Origin: Cyanoderma ruficeps
Lineage: Eukaryota; Chordata; Aves; Passeriformes; Timaliidae
Reading direction: 5' to 3'
DNA length: 64,000 nt
NCBI GenBank assembly: GCA_008694505.1
Contig: VZDJ01004378.1
Coordinates: 8,191,057-8,255,056 of the forward strand
The position numbers and the translations under genes are program-made. Below the pieces are notes generated by a model. It did no database searches. It was not told the DNA's origin and saw nothing but the letters and a program-made list of their open reading frames with translations. Below are positions 10,621 to 23,203 of the stretch, piece by piece. Position 1 is the first letter of the stretch, and every line of letters begins with the position of its first letter.

Positions 10621-13600
10621 AAGTTCACAGCCATTTTTTGCTCAGTAACTAATAAAATTAAAATATCTTCTGTCATTTTTCTTGTTAATTGTTCTGTGGC
10701 TTATGAGTCAATTCAATTTAAACAGTGTCAAATTTTGTTTAGGCCCAATGATTTATAGTACATTTTGTGAACTCACCTCACTGAGAAAGCCACTTTGAAA
10801 AGAATAATTTTGCTTTAAGAAGCACTACAAATATCTAATATAGCTCAGGCATGGCCTTTCCTTTCCTCTAGGAAAACATTTTTCATGTATTAGTTCTTGG
10901 GGTTATATAATATGAAGATATAGGAGTAAGACTTTTAGTTTAATAGCTAAAACATCATACTGCCTAGTACTTAATTTATAGAAACAGAAAATTTTAAAAA
11001 CAAGTATTGAATTGTAATGCATGATTTTCAGTAATGTCAAGAACTGCCACTCATACAGTATTTTTTAATTATCAGGTTGTTTACAGACTGATTTAGCAGA
11101 TTAAGATTTACAGCTTAAAATATGCTGGTTGTAAACTTTGTGGAGTTGACCTTACTTTGGTAATATTCCCTTAATTGTAAGTATTACGTTTTAGACTACA
11201 AGGCTAAGATAGAAATAATTTTCCACCACAAAAAATTTAGAACAGTAAAATGTGCAATCTAAACTTTTTTGCCTCTTTTCTATGCTGAGTGCTCTTGACT
11301 AATTTGAAAAGAAACCCATCAGCTGTATTCCTAAAATTTCTTTCTAAAGCAGGTAAGTTAAATTTCTTGTCAACAAATTAACTGCCATCACTTTGATCCA
11401 AACTGTTATTACTACCTAGTTCCAAAATTTTTGTCAAAATGCGTTTGGTGGAAACTGAGCTATAAAGCTATGTCATGAGAAAACGAATAGGAGAGAAAGA
11501 GCTTGAACTGGAAGGGAATAAAAGAGGTTTTAAATTTCTGCTAATCATCATCTTCCTTAATACCATATGTTGTGACTATGAGAATGTAATTTAAAAATGC
11601 AGAAATACATATCTACATAAATGTAGATTAATTTTCAGATGTTTCCATTAATGTAATTAAAATTTGCAAGTTTTTCAAACTCCCCCACCATGGGAAATAC
11701 TGAACATATTTTTGATGTTTCATGAAAACAAAATACAAAACAAACAATATACCATCATTCAGGGATTTAACCAACTCAGATAAATGCAGGAAAAAAGGAC
11801 GGGATATTATCTAACAATTTTACCATTCAGCCAATAAGGATGGGAAAGTGAAGCATGAAGTAACATGTTTCTGATCTTCATAGGCAAAGCAGTCAGAAGA
11901 AATAATGCTGAGATTTCAGCAACTTGCTTTTTTTCTTTTGAGACTCCCAGCAATCAGTATCAGACATTTCTTCCTGCTTCTTGGTCTACACATTTTGCTG
12001 AAGTGTTTGAAGCTCCCTCTGTGATTAAACAGTCCCATTTGTTTACAGTGAGACATGCAGAAAGTTTGTCTGTAGCCTGTTCATTTTGTGTCAACTCTCT
12101 TCAGGCATCTTTGAAGTCATGTGACTCATCTGTTATTTGCCTTCATTTTCTCTATTTAATAATCTAGCTCTGTGATTAAAGTTAAGGAGATAATAGTTTG
12201 CTTTTCCAGACGGAGGTCTCTATTAAAAACAGTCAAAAATATATGCCTTAAGATAATTTACAGTCTTGCTGTATCCATGGTAACATGATGGGTGGAGAGA
12301 GTTCCAACAGCCAACTGTTTACCCAGCTGTTTACACTTGGTGGAAACACATCCTTTTGGTTATCTTTGACAAGTTTTCTTATTACTCTACCTTCCAGGGC
12401 AGAGACCCTGAATACAGAATGCAAGCATCTAATTTTCATCTGTGTTTATGGAAATTTCCATTTTTATATTATCTTCATGCTCCCCAAGTGCATTTGATCA
12501 GTCTTTGGAATGATGAATGGAATTATTTAATGTATTTTATTTATTTTATATTATTTATCATTTTGAATAATTTTATCATGATATTTCAATAAATATCAGT
12601 CCAACAAGTCACCATCTTAACAATATTTTTTATTGCAGTGGGACAGGAAAAAGAAGATTCATTATTGTTATATTTTAAAAAATCAGATGGAAAATATAAA
12701 TGAGAAAAACACACTGGTACGTAAGGGAACACTGAAATTCATCTGTGCTCAGTCATACACTCACTGCTCATTTACTCACTGTGTTATTAATAGACAGAGG
12801 TTCTATTTTTGTCAAACAGGCTCAAGTCATCTATTCTTTTCATTACAATGCTCAGGAGCACTATAAGACATTCAGGAACAGGATTAGAATAGTAGAAAAC
12901 AACACAGAAATGCATTGCACCAAGCCTTTATTTGCCATAATCAACTAGAAAAGAAGAAAAGTGAAGCAATGATTTCCAGAGAACTGCCTCATTCCTTGAG
13001 ACACTCTTACAACCTAAATATCCATCTCACACCTTTTACACACATGGAACACCTTACTAACCCCTTGCTAACAAACACAGTGTTGACAGTCGTTAAGAAA
13101 ATCTTTTCATGTTTTTATCTCAAAAACCAGTTACTTTTTTGCTATTAGTATTCTTATTGGGAAAATTGTGACCACCCACCCTTCCTGTGATCAAAAACTA
13201 TTTAATAATTTCCATTCAAAATATAGCTAATCAAATAGTATTAGATATTGAGGGTAGTTTGTTCTTTAACTCAAAGCGCATTTCTTCAACTATGATGCCT
13301 ACTTTCTTTTCATATTTACAGACACAATCTTATCATCTTGAATCCATTTAATCCTGTTTGGTCGGATCGAGCAAAGTAACTTATTTTATGGTTTGACTAC
13401 TTGAACAAGAACTCATGCCTTTATATATACATGTCATCATCTATCTCCTGACTGCTTCCATATTTCTTCTTGCTAAGTTCAAGACAGTTTATCTTCCAGT
13501 GAGAATGAAGAAAAACTACCTTGAACTTACCACGAAGTGAGTGCAGGCAGGCAAACACCTAGTAGATACTACCTTTTGGTAACTACTAATTCTGCATCCT

Positions 13601-13839
13601 TTCCAAATTGGTAACTCATGCACATATCAATATCTTGAGGTTCCTCTTTCATTGCAGCACTTATTTAGTTTTACTATTTTAGGGTAATTTTCATGTACAT
13701 ACTTGAATATACAAAAAAAAAAGTTTCAAAGATTTGAGTAAAGATTTTGTCCATTTTACCATCACTGGAAACACTTTGCATGTACGTTTTTGACAGGCAC
13801 ATCCTTTAAGTTGGTCACAGGTATTCTATAGTTAACACT
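10621..13839. other. Intergenic, no gene recognised
   Basis: Very AT-rich DNA. Frames of 60-100 codons (for example 11865-12167 and 12356-12592) are rich in Phe, Ile and Leu, as expected from AT-rich noncoding DNA. A near-duplicate ACTGTTTACCCAGCTGTTTACAC occurs near 12315. No mobile element was recognised. Confidence 0.55.
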
Positions 13840-14205
13840 TGCAAGTTTGCCTTCCTTTCTTATTTGCACCTGTTGCATTTCCAGTTTATGGCAGCCATTT
13901 TTCTTCTCAGCCCCTGGCTGCATGACCTTGGACTTGATACTACATGTTATCCTTCTTCTCACTCCAGTTCTCAAGGTCATACAGCTCTTCCTGTATGATA
14001 TTCTGATGCTTCTCTGTATTGATTGCTGTTCCCAGCTTTGTGTCATCAGCAGATTTTATCAGGGCACAGTTATTCTTTGTGCCAAGGTCACCAATAAAAA
14101 CATTACATATAATTGGCCTCAAGACCTATCCTTGAGGATAGCTACCTGCTCTCTTTTTAGCAGTCCCCCTGTTAGTCAGTTTTTTACCTGCTTTGCAGCT
14201 CTTTT
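13840..14205 (-). pseudogene. Ancient CR1/L3-like LINE reverse transcriptase relic
   Basis: The minus-strand frame at 13940-14122 contains an FADDTKL-like core (SADDTKLGTAINT), the catalytic box of CR1-clade reverse transcriptase, followed by a helix rich in Glu, Leu and Trp (EELYDLENWSE). The next part of the protein, with a SKVMQPG-like motif matching CKVMxLG, lies in another frame (13762-14046), so at least one frameshift has occurred. Divergence is far higher than in the other CR1 copies here, suggesting an older CR1 or L3-type insertion. The right end fades near 14205 where CAGTTTTTTACC still resembles CR1. Confidence 0.78.
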
Positions 14206-14734
14206 GTTGTGCTTTATTGTTGCCTAGAATTGGAAGAAAAACCCTCCAAACAATATTAGGATTGTTAACATAAAGGGCAGCCTTTTAATGAAAGCTTTCA
14301 GGTCCACAAAATATTATGTGCACATGTGGCATCATATTTTTACAATTTTAAAAAGTATGATTAATTAGTATATCTAGCATATATATCCAACAAAAGACAA
14401 GTTGCTCTGGTAACCCACCTTTGAATCTGCCCCATTGGAATCCCTTGAAGGGGTTCTTAGCCCTGTGTCTTGTTACGTCTCCCAAATGTTGGTGCAAAAC
14501 AGAATGTCCTTGTTAGAAATTCTTTTCTTGAAAATAAGACTAAATAGAATTTCAAGAAGGTGACATGATGTGCAAGAAAGGGTAATTACTATTCTAAAAT
14601 GTTAAAAAGTGCTAGAAACTACACAGCTATATATTAAAAATCAACGAAGCTACAGATTTGTAAAAAGGCTAAAAATCTTTAGGCATCATTATCATCTCCA
14701 GAAAACTGTGTTTAGGGGCAGGTGAATTTATCCT
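14206..14734. other. Unrecognised gap between LINE relic parts
   Basis: No motif recognised. By position it should hold the decayed middle of the reverse transcriptase (the catalytic aspartate region) or a later insertion, but nothing readable remains. Confidence 0.4.
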
Positions 14735-14815
14735 TCAAGTTTTTTGTCTCTTTTGTCCACGACGTTTGCTATGTCAGCAATGACAGAGACCAGGTTGGTC
14801 TGGCATGATCTGTCA
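14735..14815 (-). pseudogene. Ancient CR1/L3-like LINE, upstream reverse transcriptase motif
   Basis: Read on the minus strand this gives HDRSCQTNLVSVIADIANVV, which matches the CR1-clade motif RSCQTNLxxFYD upstream of the catalytic aspartate. It has the same orientation and order as the relic at 13840-14205 and is probably the same insertion. The match is short. Confidence 0.6.
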
Positions 14816-17283
14816 TGCATTATCCTCCATTGTCTTTTCTTCCTATTTTCCATCTGCCTCTCTGTCTTTGCCTTTTCCTTTAAATGCTCGAATGCTTTGC
14901 ATATTACTGTAATTGGACAGTCTGTTCATAGTAGAACAGGCATATGTGACTATGACCTAGCTTGTAAATATTTAGCAAATGCAAATTCAGATTTTTTCCG
15001 TGGGGCATAGTGCTAAAGCCAATGCAGAGCCACCTCCTGCTGTTATTAAAGCAAAGCCCTAGGGTCAGTGTTTAAATCTCTTGTACTTTTAAAAGTACCC
15101 TTGCTACCAGTCTTGTGGGTAACAGGACATTAAGTCTTGCACTTCCATCTCTTGGAATAAACAATTTCCTTTTGAATGTTGAAAATAATTAAGTTCAGTT
15201 CCTTGTAATGAAAGTGGTTCCCACCTCTGCCTCAGAGAAGTTAACTGCCTGTCATAGGCAGGATGTAAACAATTCTACTCTCCTTTGTATTTCTTTTATA
15301 ATAAACCCGTCTCTGAAGCGCTCTCCCTGCATTATATAAGTAAGCATGGGTGCCTCATCAAGGACTGTGAACTATGTTGGGTGCCAAAGAACTGGAAATT
15401 GCTCACATTATTATTAATTCCATTCAAGAAACCTTCCTAATGTGATCTAGAAATTAGATTTTTTTTAAAAAGCACAAAGAGTGTTTAACAGAGAGGGTTT
15501 GTATCATCACCCTCTATTTTTTCTGTTCTAAGCAAGGAGAGAAAGATAGCAAAATACCTTCTCAAGGTTGCAAACCTCCCAGGGCGCATTTCTAACCCAG
15601 TGTTTAGCATCATCTCAGTTCCAATATATTTTACCAAGATGATTTTCTTTTACATTTGCCCAGAATGCTGAGAGGCTCACCTCACCTTTGTAGTATTCTG
15701 TCCCACATAAATTTGTAAGGAATTTCAAAGGCACCCCCTACAGCAAAATAGCCTTTACCTTTCACAGGCATTCTTCTCTGCTTTCCCTGTTCTCACATCA
15801 TATACCCAGAGACAGGCTAAATCCTCCTCCCCAAATCAGCTATAGAGAAATTTATGATAAAAAGGTGGTGTTGCTTTATGCACAATGGGTTTCATCTAAC
15901 TTGTTTCTAACATTTGCTACATTATTTTGGTTATTTGATCTTTCAGAAAATTCTCATATATTGACCAGATGCACACTATGGTCTTTTTGCATGTTCTCTA
16001 AAAGAACTTCTTACCTCTAGACAGAGCAAAAAATAAAACTCATTAATCATGTCCTGTAGAATGTCACTATTATAGATGCTGTGGAGAGTTTGCACAGTGG
16101 CAATAAAATATTCATATTTTCAGAGAACCAATTACAAGGTACAGTAAATCATTTAAACGTGTTATTGGTGATATTCAGAAAGCAGTGAGAATTTCTTCCT
16201 GTACACATAATTACCCGAGGCAACCACTTCTTTTCATGGTCAGTGAGGGGAAAATTATAGTTGGTGGTGAAAAGAGGAACTTGTGTTTGCAGAGAAAATT
16301 TATGGCATTAAATATCACTCTTTTCCACCTTTGACTTCAGGATTGGAATGCAGTGTTCACCTTAGAGAGTAGCAGAAGACAAGCTCCAAAATTCCTTTTG
16401 AAACCTTACCAATATCCTACTGAAAATATAATTTGATTACCCTTCCCACTCCTGTAGTACTCCTGTCCATTTTGTCTGCACTTCCTGTGAAAACAAGACC
16501 AAAGAGAATTTTCCCAGCACTGTAAAAAGACACAGATGCATTGTTTTCTGACAGAGGTCCTTTTTCTTAGTAGTATTCCTTAACTTTCACAATAATGTAA
16601 GTTAAAGAGAAACAAATTCTCTGTCACTATTCCTCATGTTTTCAACTTTTTGTGCTCTAAATCCCTCTCTCATAGCTTGTCCTGTCACAATGCTGCCAGG
16701 TCACTGGCATTTGGTGTGGGGGGCGTTGTGACCATTTTATATGTATGTAAAAAAACCCATGGTTATTGTCACCTTACTCCCTGCCTTAGGTCCCCACCCC
16801 TCATGTATCTGCATGCTTTTCACAACCTATTATAAATATGGATTGCCATCCCTCTGGATTAGGGAATATCCTTTTCTTTTTATATTCTATATACAAAGCT
16901 AGGAACTCCCAGCAATACCATGAAAGAATGATATAACAGTAGGAAGAAGTCCCACAGGTGTATCTTTTCAAGCTGCTGCATACAGCTGAACAACACTGGG
17001 TATGTGGCAGTGTAATTGTGGAAAAAAAGCTGCACACATTTTCTCTGCCTAGTTTCTGCTAATGGTTACTATGGAAATGTAAATTAAATAATTGGTGATG
17101 TGTTGGACTATAAATAGACCTCAGAATGTTGTCTGAAGCTCCTGGTTTTTAAAGCAAAACTATTTTGAATGTGTATAAATGCAACCATGTGTCTAAAACA
17201 CAAAGAGGTGTCCTGGCACCATTACTGAGCTGCTCTCTAGACAGCACTCCCAGACCTGAATGAGAAGATATGTTCGTTTTGGC
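14816..17283. other. Intergenic, no gene recognised
   Basis: AT-rich DNA without recognisable repeats or coding motifs. Frames of up to 78 codons are unremarkable. Confidence 0.5.
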
Positions 17284-17400
17284 AGAAAAGACAAAATCTC
17301 TCTCCTTCCTCAACCTCTCCTTGTTTTATTTCTTTCCTTGTCTCTCTTCTTTTCTATTTTTGTTGCCTTTATTGTTTACTTTTCTGTTAGGTAGTTTCTT
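17284..17400 (+). repeat. Pyrimidine-rich tract
   Basis: Over 100 bases in which the plus strand is mostly C and T, with blocks such as CTCTCTCCTTCCTC and TTTCTTTCCTTGTCTCTCTT. It is imperfect, not a simple tandem array. Such tracts can form triplex DNA or act as polypyrimidine tracts, but no exon is visible next to it. Confidence 0.6.
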
Positions 17401-20400
17401 TGGTTCTGCTTAACATCTTTGTTAATATAATTCCTTCACTCTTGTAAGAGCAACTCTGTGGAGTTAAACTGTAGAGTTGAAATGACAGAAACATTTTTAA
17501 GCACACTTGTCTGAGTTTAATTGGTTTTGTTTCACAGTCACACTAAATCTCCCTCTTGTGATAGAACTCCTTCCTTTGCCATTAGTGACTTGATCTTCAT
17601 AACCTTCTTCTCTTACCCTACCAGACCTCCCAGAAAAATAATGGATGCTTCGAAGTACCACTGACCTTCTTTGACTATGTAATGATTATGCTGTGCTTTC
17701 CAGAAAAAACATGTCACCCAAGAGCCAGCAGACAGCAACCTCTGATTGCCACCAGGGTGATTCTCCTGTTTACACTGACATCGATGGTAAATAACCCCAC
17801 TGGAATCAGTGAGTCAGCTCTGTGCATTGGTATATATCTGAAATGAGAATCAAACCTCTGTGTTATTACCTCCACACATTGATAAAAGCTTCCTGCGGTA
17901 CAAAACCTGCACAGAGCAGCTTTAATACCCATGGGCACAGTTCTTACCTATAAAAGTTAACTGAAATTAGGTGTCTAAATAGAGGCAGGCTCTTTGAAGA
18001 TCAGATTGTTTCCCATCACTTCACTGATGATCACTGTCGCAAAGCAGTGCTGTGATTGTAATCAGCTGTAAAGGGTACATGGCTTTGCTTTTAAAGAAGA
18101 AGCCCTATGACAGGGGTGGCACTTGGCAGCTTCTTATGGCAGCACTCTGAATTGTATTTGCAATGCATTAGCCCTCCACACACGCATTAACACAACATGT
18201 TGGGCTTCTAAATGCTATTCATATACACATAATCTACCCCCCCTAAACTGAACATGTGCTTTGTGCTACTCTACAATGGTTGGAATAAAGCCACATAATC
18301 AGTCACTTAGCACTGATTTCATGGGCAGAAACCATGACTTCATACTTCCAATTGTTTTAAATTTTTTTAATTATATGATCAGAATTCTTCCTACTGCTAT
18401 GAGTGCGTAATTTTATGCACACATATATAATTACATTCATTCAAGACATAAAAACACATGCACCCTTTACAGAGGTTTTGTTGTTGGCTTCAGTGAGAGA
18501 TGCATTTCATCAGTGTGAAAGTGTGAACTGATGACAGACAAGAAATAAATTACTGCTTTTTGCTCTTTGACCATCTTTCCTCTGCACATGCCAATGCATC
18601 ACCCTTGGGAATGCCTCAGCATAGGAAACCAGTGGGCCCTCTGAAAGACAAATCGAAGTGATTTAAATCAGCCTCCAAGACAAATGTTCTCTCCTTCTTC
18701 AATATGGAGGAGTTTCAACATCCAAATATCATTGTATTTCTGCCTAACAGGTATAATAACTTTTTTTTTTTGTTGTGCCTCAAACCCTATAATGAACTTA
18801 ATTTTACTTGCTACTAGGTTTCTGTTAAAATGCTTGTCTTAAAACAGACAGCATAATGCATGTGGCTGTGTACTATGAAGTAGTCATACGGTAGTCATCA
18901 GTAGGAAGTTCATAGTTAAATAGTTCAAGATTTGAAGTATTAAAATGACATTATTTCACATTTTAAGGACGGGATTTCTTGTCCAAATTTAACAATTCAA
19001 CAACTTAATTCTTCAGAGGACAACTGAATTACTATACTATTCATTAATTTGATACTTGGTGACCGTTGCATCAGAAACAAAATTAGTTCACTGGAGCAAT
19101 TAAATATGAAGAACTGGACAACTATAATCCCTAAAATTTTCAAATTTCAAATATGTCTTCAGCGTTACAACTTTTCATAGAATATTTATAAATTTTTAAA
19201 CATTAACAGAAATTATTTCCAGTTCTTTTCATAAAAAATCTTTTTACAGAAATACTGTTGAAATCTCTTATCATCATAAACAAATAAACATCCTTGAAAC
19301 TTCTTAAAGTTAAGGTACTGTGTGTCTTCTCTGGGTTTCATGTGAAAGTAGGTGTGTCAGTAAATATTTTTAAGATTCCATGTAATCTGAATTAGGACTA
19401 TCTAGACATGGATGTGTCAATTCATGTTGTGCTTTCAGGATGAAAGGAAATTCCTATGGAAATAAGAGGTATTATACCCAACACTTGAATATGTTGGGTA
19501 TAATCTTTCACTTCGCAGGAAGACACAGGAGCAGTAGTTGTCCTTTGCATTGTGTGACCCATGACATCATGTGAAGTTAGGAAATACCTTGAATTGCAAT
19601 GCTGATGGTTCAATAGTCATTACTGTTACAGATGTTAATGTACAACAACTCAAGAGCTTCCATGTGTTTTAGGAACTGAAAAATCACCATTAAAATAACT
19701 ATACTTTTTCAGTGACAAGAGTTCCTGACAGATTGAACATTAGTATGTTTACCTGTAACAATTCAAGTGTTTATCCAATTTAAAAGCAAACAACAGATTT
19801 CAAGAATATTTACTTAAGGTATTGCCAACAGCAGAAAGAAAAATAAGAGGAAAGAAGAGAAAAACATTTCATTAGAAAAGAAGACATTATTTCAATGAAC
19901 TCCATTATCTTATTTCATTAACCATGATTGCACCCCTTCAACAGGTTCACTTAACTTTCTGTTTTAGTCACTCATTTAATTTATCTAAAAACAATCATGT
20001 AAATTATAAGCAGTAAATCAGGTAACAAGTAATAATGACAAATAATGCAGTTACTTTACTTTATTCTCCACGCAATTAAATGATACGACTTTATCAGAGA
20101 AGGAAAAGAGCAACATTACCTGATTTGTCAGTGATCTCTGATGTCTCTGACCTCTGCAGTAAGATGAGAGTTTTGAGTCTGGAATAACTGGCCCCAGAAT
20201 CTTGAGACTGGAAACAAAGATTAGCAGTGATCAATATCTATACACAAGATCTGGGGCCTAGTTTGCTATCGGAGAGTCGTTTGTTCCAGGGAGGTGCAAC
20301 AAAACAACTGTAACTCTGACTTTTTTTTTCTCTAGAATTTTCCCAGTCCACATTTGTGCACACGTGAAAAGTCAGAGGAATGTGTACAGGATTGTCCTCT

Positions 20401-22967
20401 CTCCGTGTATACATGCATAGGTACACGCATGCATAACCTGAACCAAGGCAAGAAAAAGGTCTGTGAGAGATAAAATACCATCTTAACTTCTTTAAAAAGA
20501 TATTTTTGTCAGTCAAATGCCTAAAGGAATTTCATCCTGCTATTTCAGCAGTGATTGGATTTAAGCATTGATCCTTAGGAGTGTGTTCTCCCACTATCTC
20601 GGTGGTCCTATTCTATAGATATGTACCTCTCCTCTTATGAACCCTCAGCCCTGTGATGTGCCAATACTGGACCATCCCATGTACATGAAAATTAAATGAA
20701 AACAAATAGAAAAGGAAGACTGGCAGATGCAAATCAGATGCTTCTTTTGAAGTCCAAGGCACAAAGGTGTCGCTCATATTTTTTACAAATATGCAGAATT
20801 TGGATCTCTGTAATACCTATATTTTGTATTGAATGGCAGAATTGCTCAGGATGATCAGTTCATACCCGTCTTCCTCTATTTTCCAACTACATGATGAAGT
20901 ACAATAATTATGTGAAGCATAAAAACATCACTTTTGAGTAAATTATTTTAGAAAACAAGCAGCGAATCTTCTCTGTCTACTTAGGCAAAGAAAATTATTG
21001 TGACAGTGCAAAATAAAACCTATAGTAGCATCTGGACCACAATGTTGATTATTATCCACTTTGAGAGAACATTATGTTTAACCAAAATAGCAATTGCTAT
21101 TATCATTATATTCACTCTGCATATGCACAATCAATTGGAATATCTATTTCAAGAATGAAAAAGCCAGGTAGAGGTTTCAGAACAAACTGTCTTCAATTTT
21201 CTTTACATAAGCTGGTAAGGAATATTTGAACATTTTCAGTAAAAACTGTTCAGTAAAACTTTCTTTAAAAAAAATTCAACTATGTCTAATTTCCTGCTTT
21301 TTTCAGTGAATTAGTTTTTACTGTAAATACACAGAACTTTACAATTTAAAATTTACTTTGGTATTTAGAATACCAGCCAAGAAACAGTAAAATAATTTTA
21401 TATCTCTAAATAATTTTACATACAAGTCTATAAATAGCCACCATGGATTCTTTTACCTCCACAAGATATTACATTTTCCTCTTTACTTTCCCAAACTTAC
21501 ATGTATAGCACATTTTTCTACACATAAATTTTCATTTCTGCCATGCTGTAGAAATGCCCACATAAAGCCCTCAAATACTGGCTATTTTGGCAAAATATAT
21601 CAAGAAGTTTCTTTGCCTTGAAACTCCTGACATACTGTAATAATTACAAGAAATCAATTTGCTGGTGATATTCCAGAAAACTTCACTGCACACCACAGAG
21701 GGATACTTATTGCCTTTTAGGGCTGTCAGAAATATTCACCAGAACAGGTTTCAAGCCAATTCTTAAAATCATTCCATGTTTGTGGTTCTGAGCTTCACTT
21801 GCTGGGAAAAATCTGTGGCTGCTTTGATAAAACTTTAGTAACATCATTCTTCTGATAATGAAAGAGCAGAAAGGGATTCCTGGGCCTAAGTGTCTTTTTC
21901 TGCAGTTGTTTCCATGAAGTAAAGACTTGAATTTCAAAGTCCTCTTCAGCGAATCCCTACATAGTTCTCACAGGTTACAACTTCTGCTCCTACCATCAGC
22001 TACTATCTCAGGTGTCCAAACAATCACCAAGCCAGTTGAGAGCAAGTTTTCTTCTGATCACTTTGCTGCAGACCTTTTAGTTGAATTCATCTGGTGCTCA
22101 GATGTGCCATGTTCCTCATATATTGTGTCTGATAGTCCCAGCTATTCATTTCTTATTCAGGACTATAAACAGAGCACCTTGCTTAATTTCATTTTACTTT
22201 GGCTTCAAGGCTACATCTAAATGCTTCTTCCTACATAACTTTCAATAAAGGTCTTATTCCAACTACCTAAGTGAAAGTCTTTTTGAAATCTAATAATTCC
22301 TTTTATAGCTTTTTTGTTTGTTTGTTTGTTTTAATGGTAGTGTCTGTTTATGGTCTGTTTTGTGCAGCTTGTGTCCACTGAGATTAGCACTGGAAAAATC
22401 AAATTTTGATCTAATTTTTATGCCTTTTCAATCTTTTCTTTCTCCACTAGCATTTTGTTCTCTACAAACTCATGCACAGCTTAGTCTTCTAAATATTCAA
22501 GATCATTCACAACCTGCTAACCACTCAGTCACAACTGCCTTTTATGTTTTGCATTCAGTCTTTCTTCCTTATTGCTCATCATGCTTGAGAAGACCTTCCA
22601 ATAGCTGTCTCTAAATCTACTTCACTGTTGGCCTTCACATTCCCACTTAAATCCTCCTGTTCTGTCACATTTAGAAACACCTAATTTGAATTAGGCATGT
22701 TCAACATCTTCAGTTGCTGCTGTCTAAACATTTCCTTGTGTCTCCTTTTGTCTGTATCATGTTATCTTTCCTTTTAATTTCAGATTGCAATTACTCTAGC
22801 ACAGACACATTTTTGTTCTGTCTTCCCACCCCTTCTTACATTATCATTTTATCCATGACTGTGAGATAACTTAATAGAGGCAAAATAAATGGTATTGAAT
22901 CATGTCAGTTGCTGCACACAACTACTAAATCTGAAATTTATAACAGAAAACTATATTTCCATATTGC
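17401..22967. other. Intergenic, no gene recognised (holds one hairpin)
   Basis: No gene or mobile element was recognised. The inverted repeat at 19471-19504 is listed separately. Frames near 20238-20516 (92 codons, minus) and 21927-22614 (plus) lack any familiar motif. The 22000-22800 segment is T/C biased and contains an AATAAA near 22240, so an old retroposon is possible but unproven. Confidence 0.5.
19471..19504. repeat. Perfect 13-bp inverted repeat (hairpin)
   Basis: ATTATACCCAACA at 19471-19483 and its exact reverse complement at 19492-19504, separated by the 8-base spacer CTTGAATA. Pairing can extend outward only with wobble pairs and mismatches. No flanking element was recognised. 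Confidence 0.85.
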
Positions 22968-23203
22968 TTTTTTCATGTCTCTCTTTTCTCTGACTTCTCT
23001 CCATTGAGTGTCCTTTTCACATTTGTCTCTACTTTAATTTAGGAAGTTCTCCTTTTCTTCTGCCTCTTCCACCATTATTGCCTTGTGCTTGTTTCTTTGT
23101 CTCAAATCAGTGATATGTACATTTACATATCTTCTTCACTCTTTACCTCCTATGCCTCTCTCCTCCCCTCTCGACCTCTTATCTTTCTTTTCCAATTCTT
23201 TTA
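22968..23203 (+). repeat. Pyrimidine-rich stretch
   Basis: The plus strand is strongly biased to C and T for over 200 bases, with short CTCTTTTCTCTGACTTCTCT-like blocks and CTCTCTCCTCCCCTCTCGAC near 23155. It produces a 68-codon Ser/Leu/Phe-rich frame (23083-23289) by composition alone. Confidence 0.55.
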
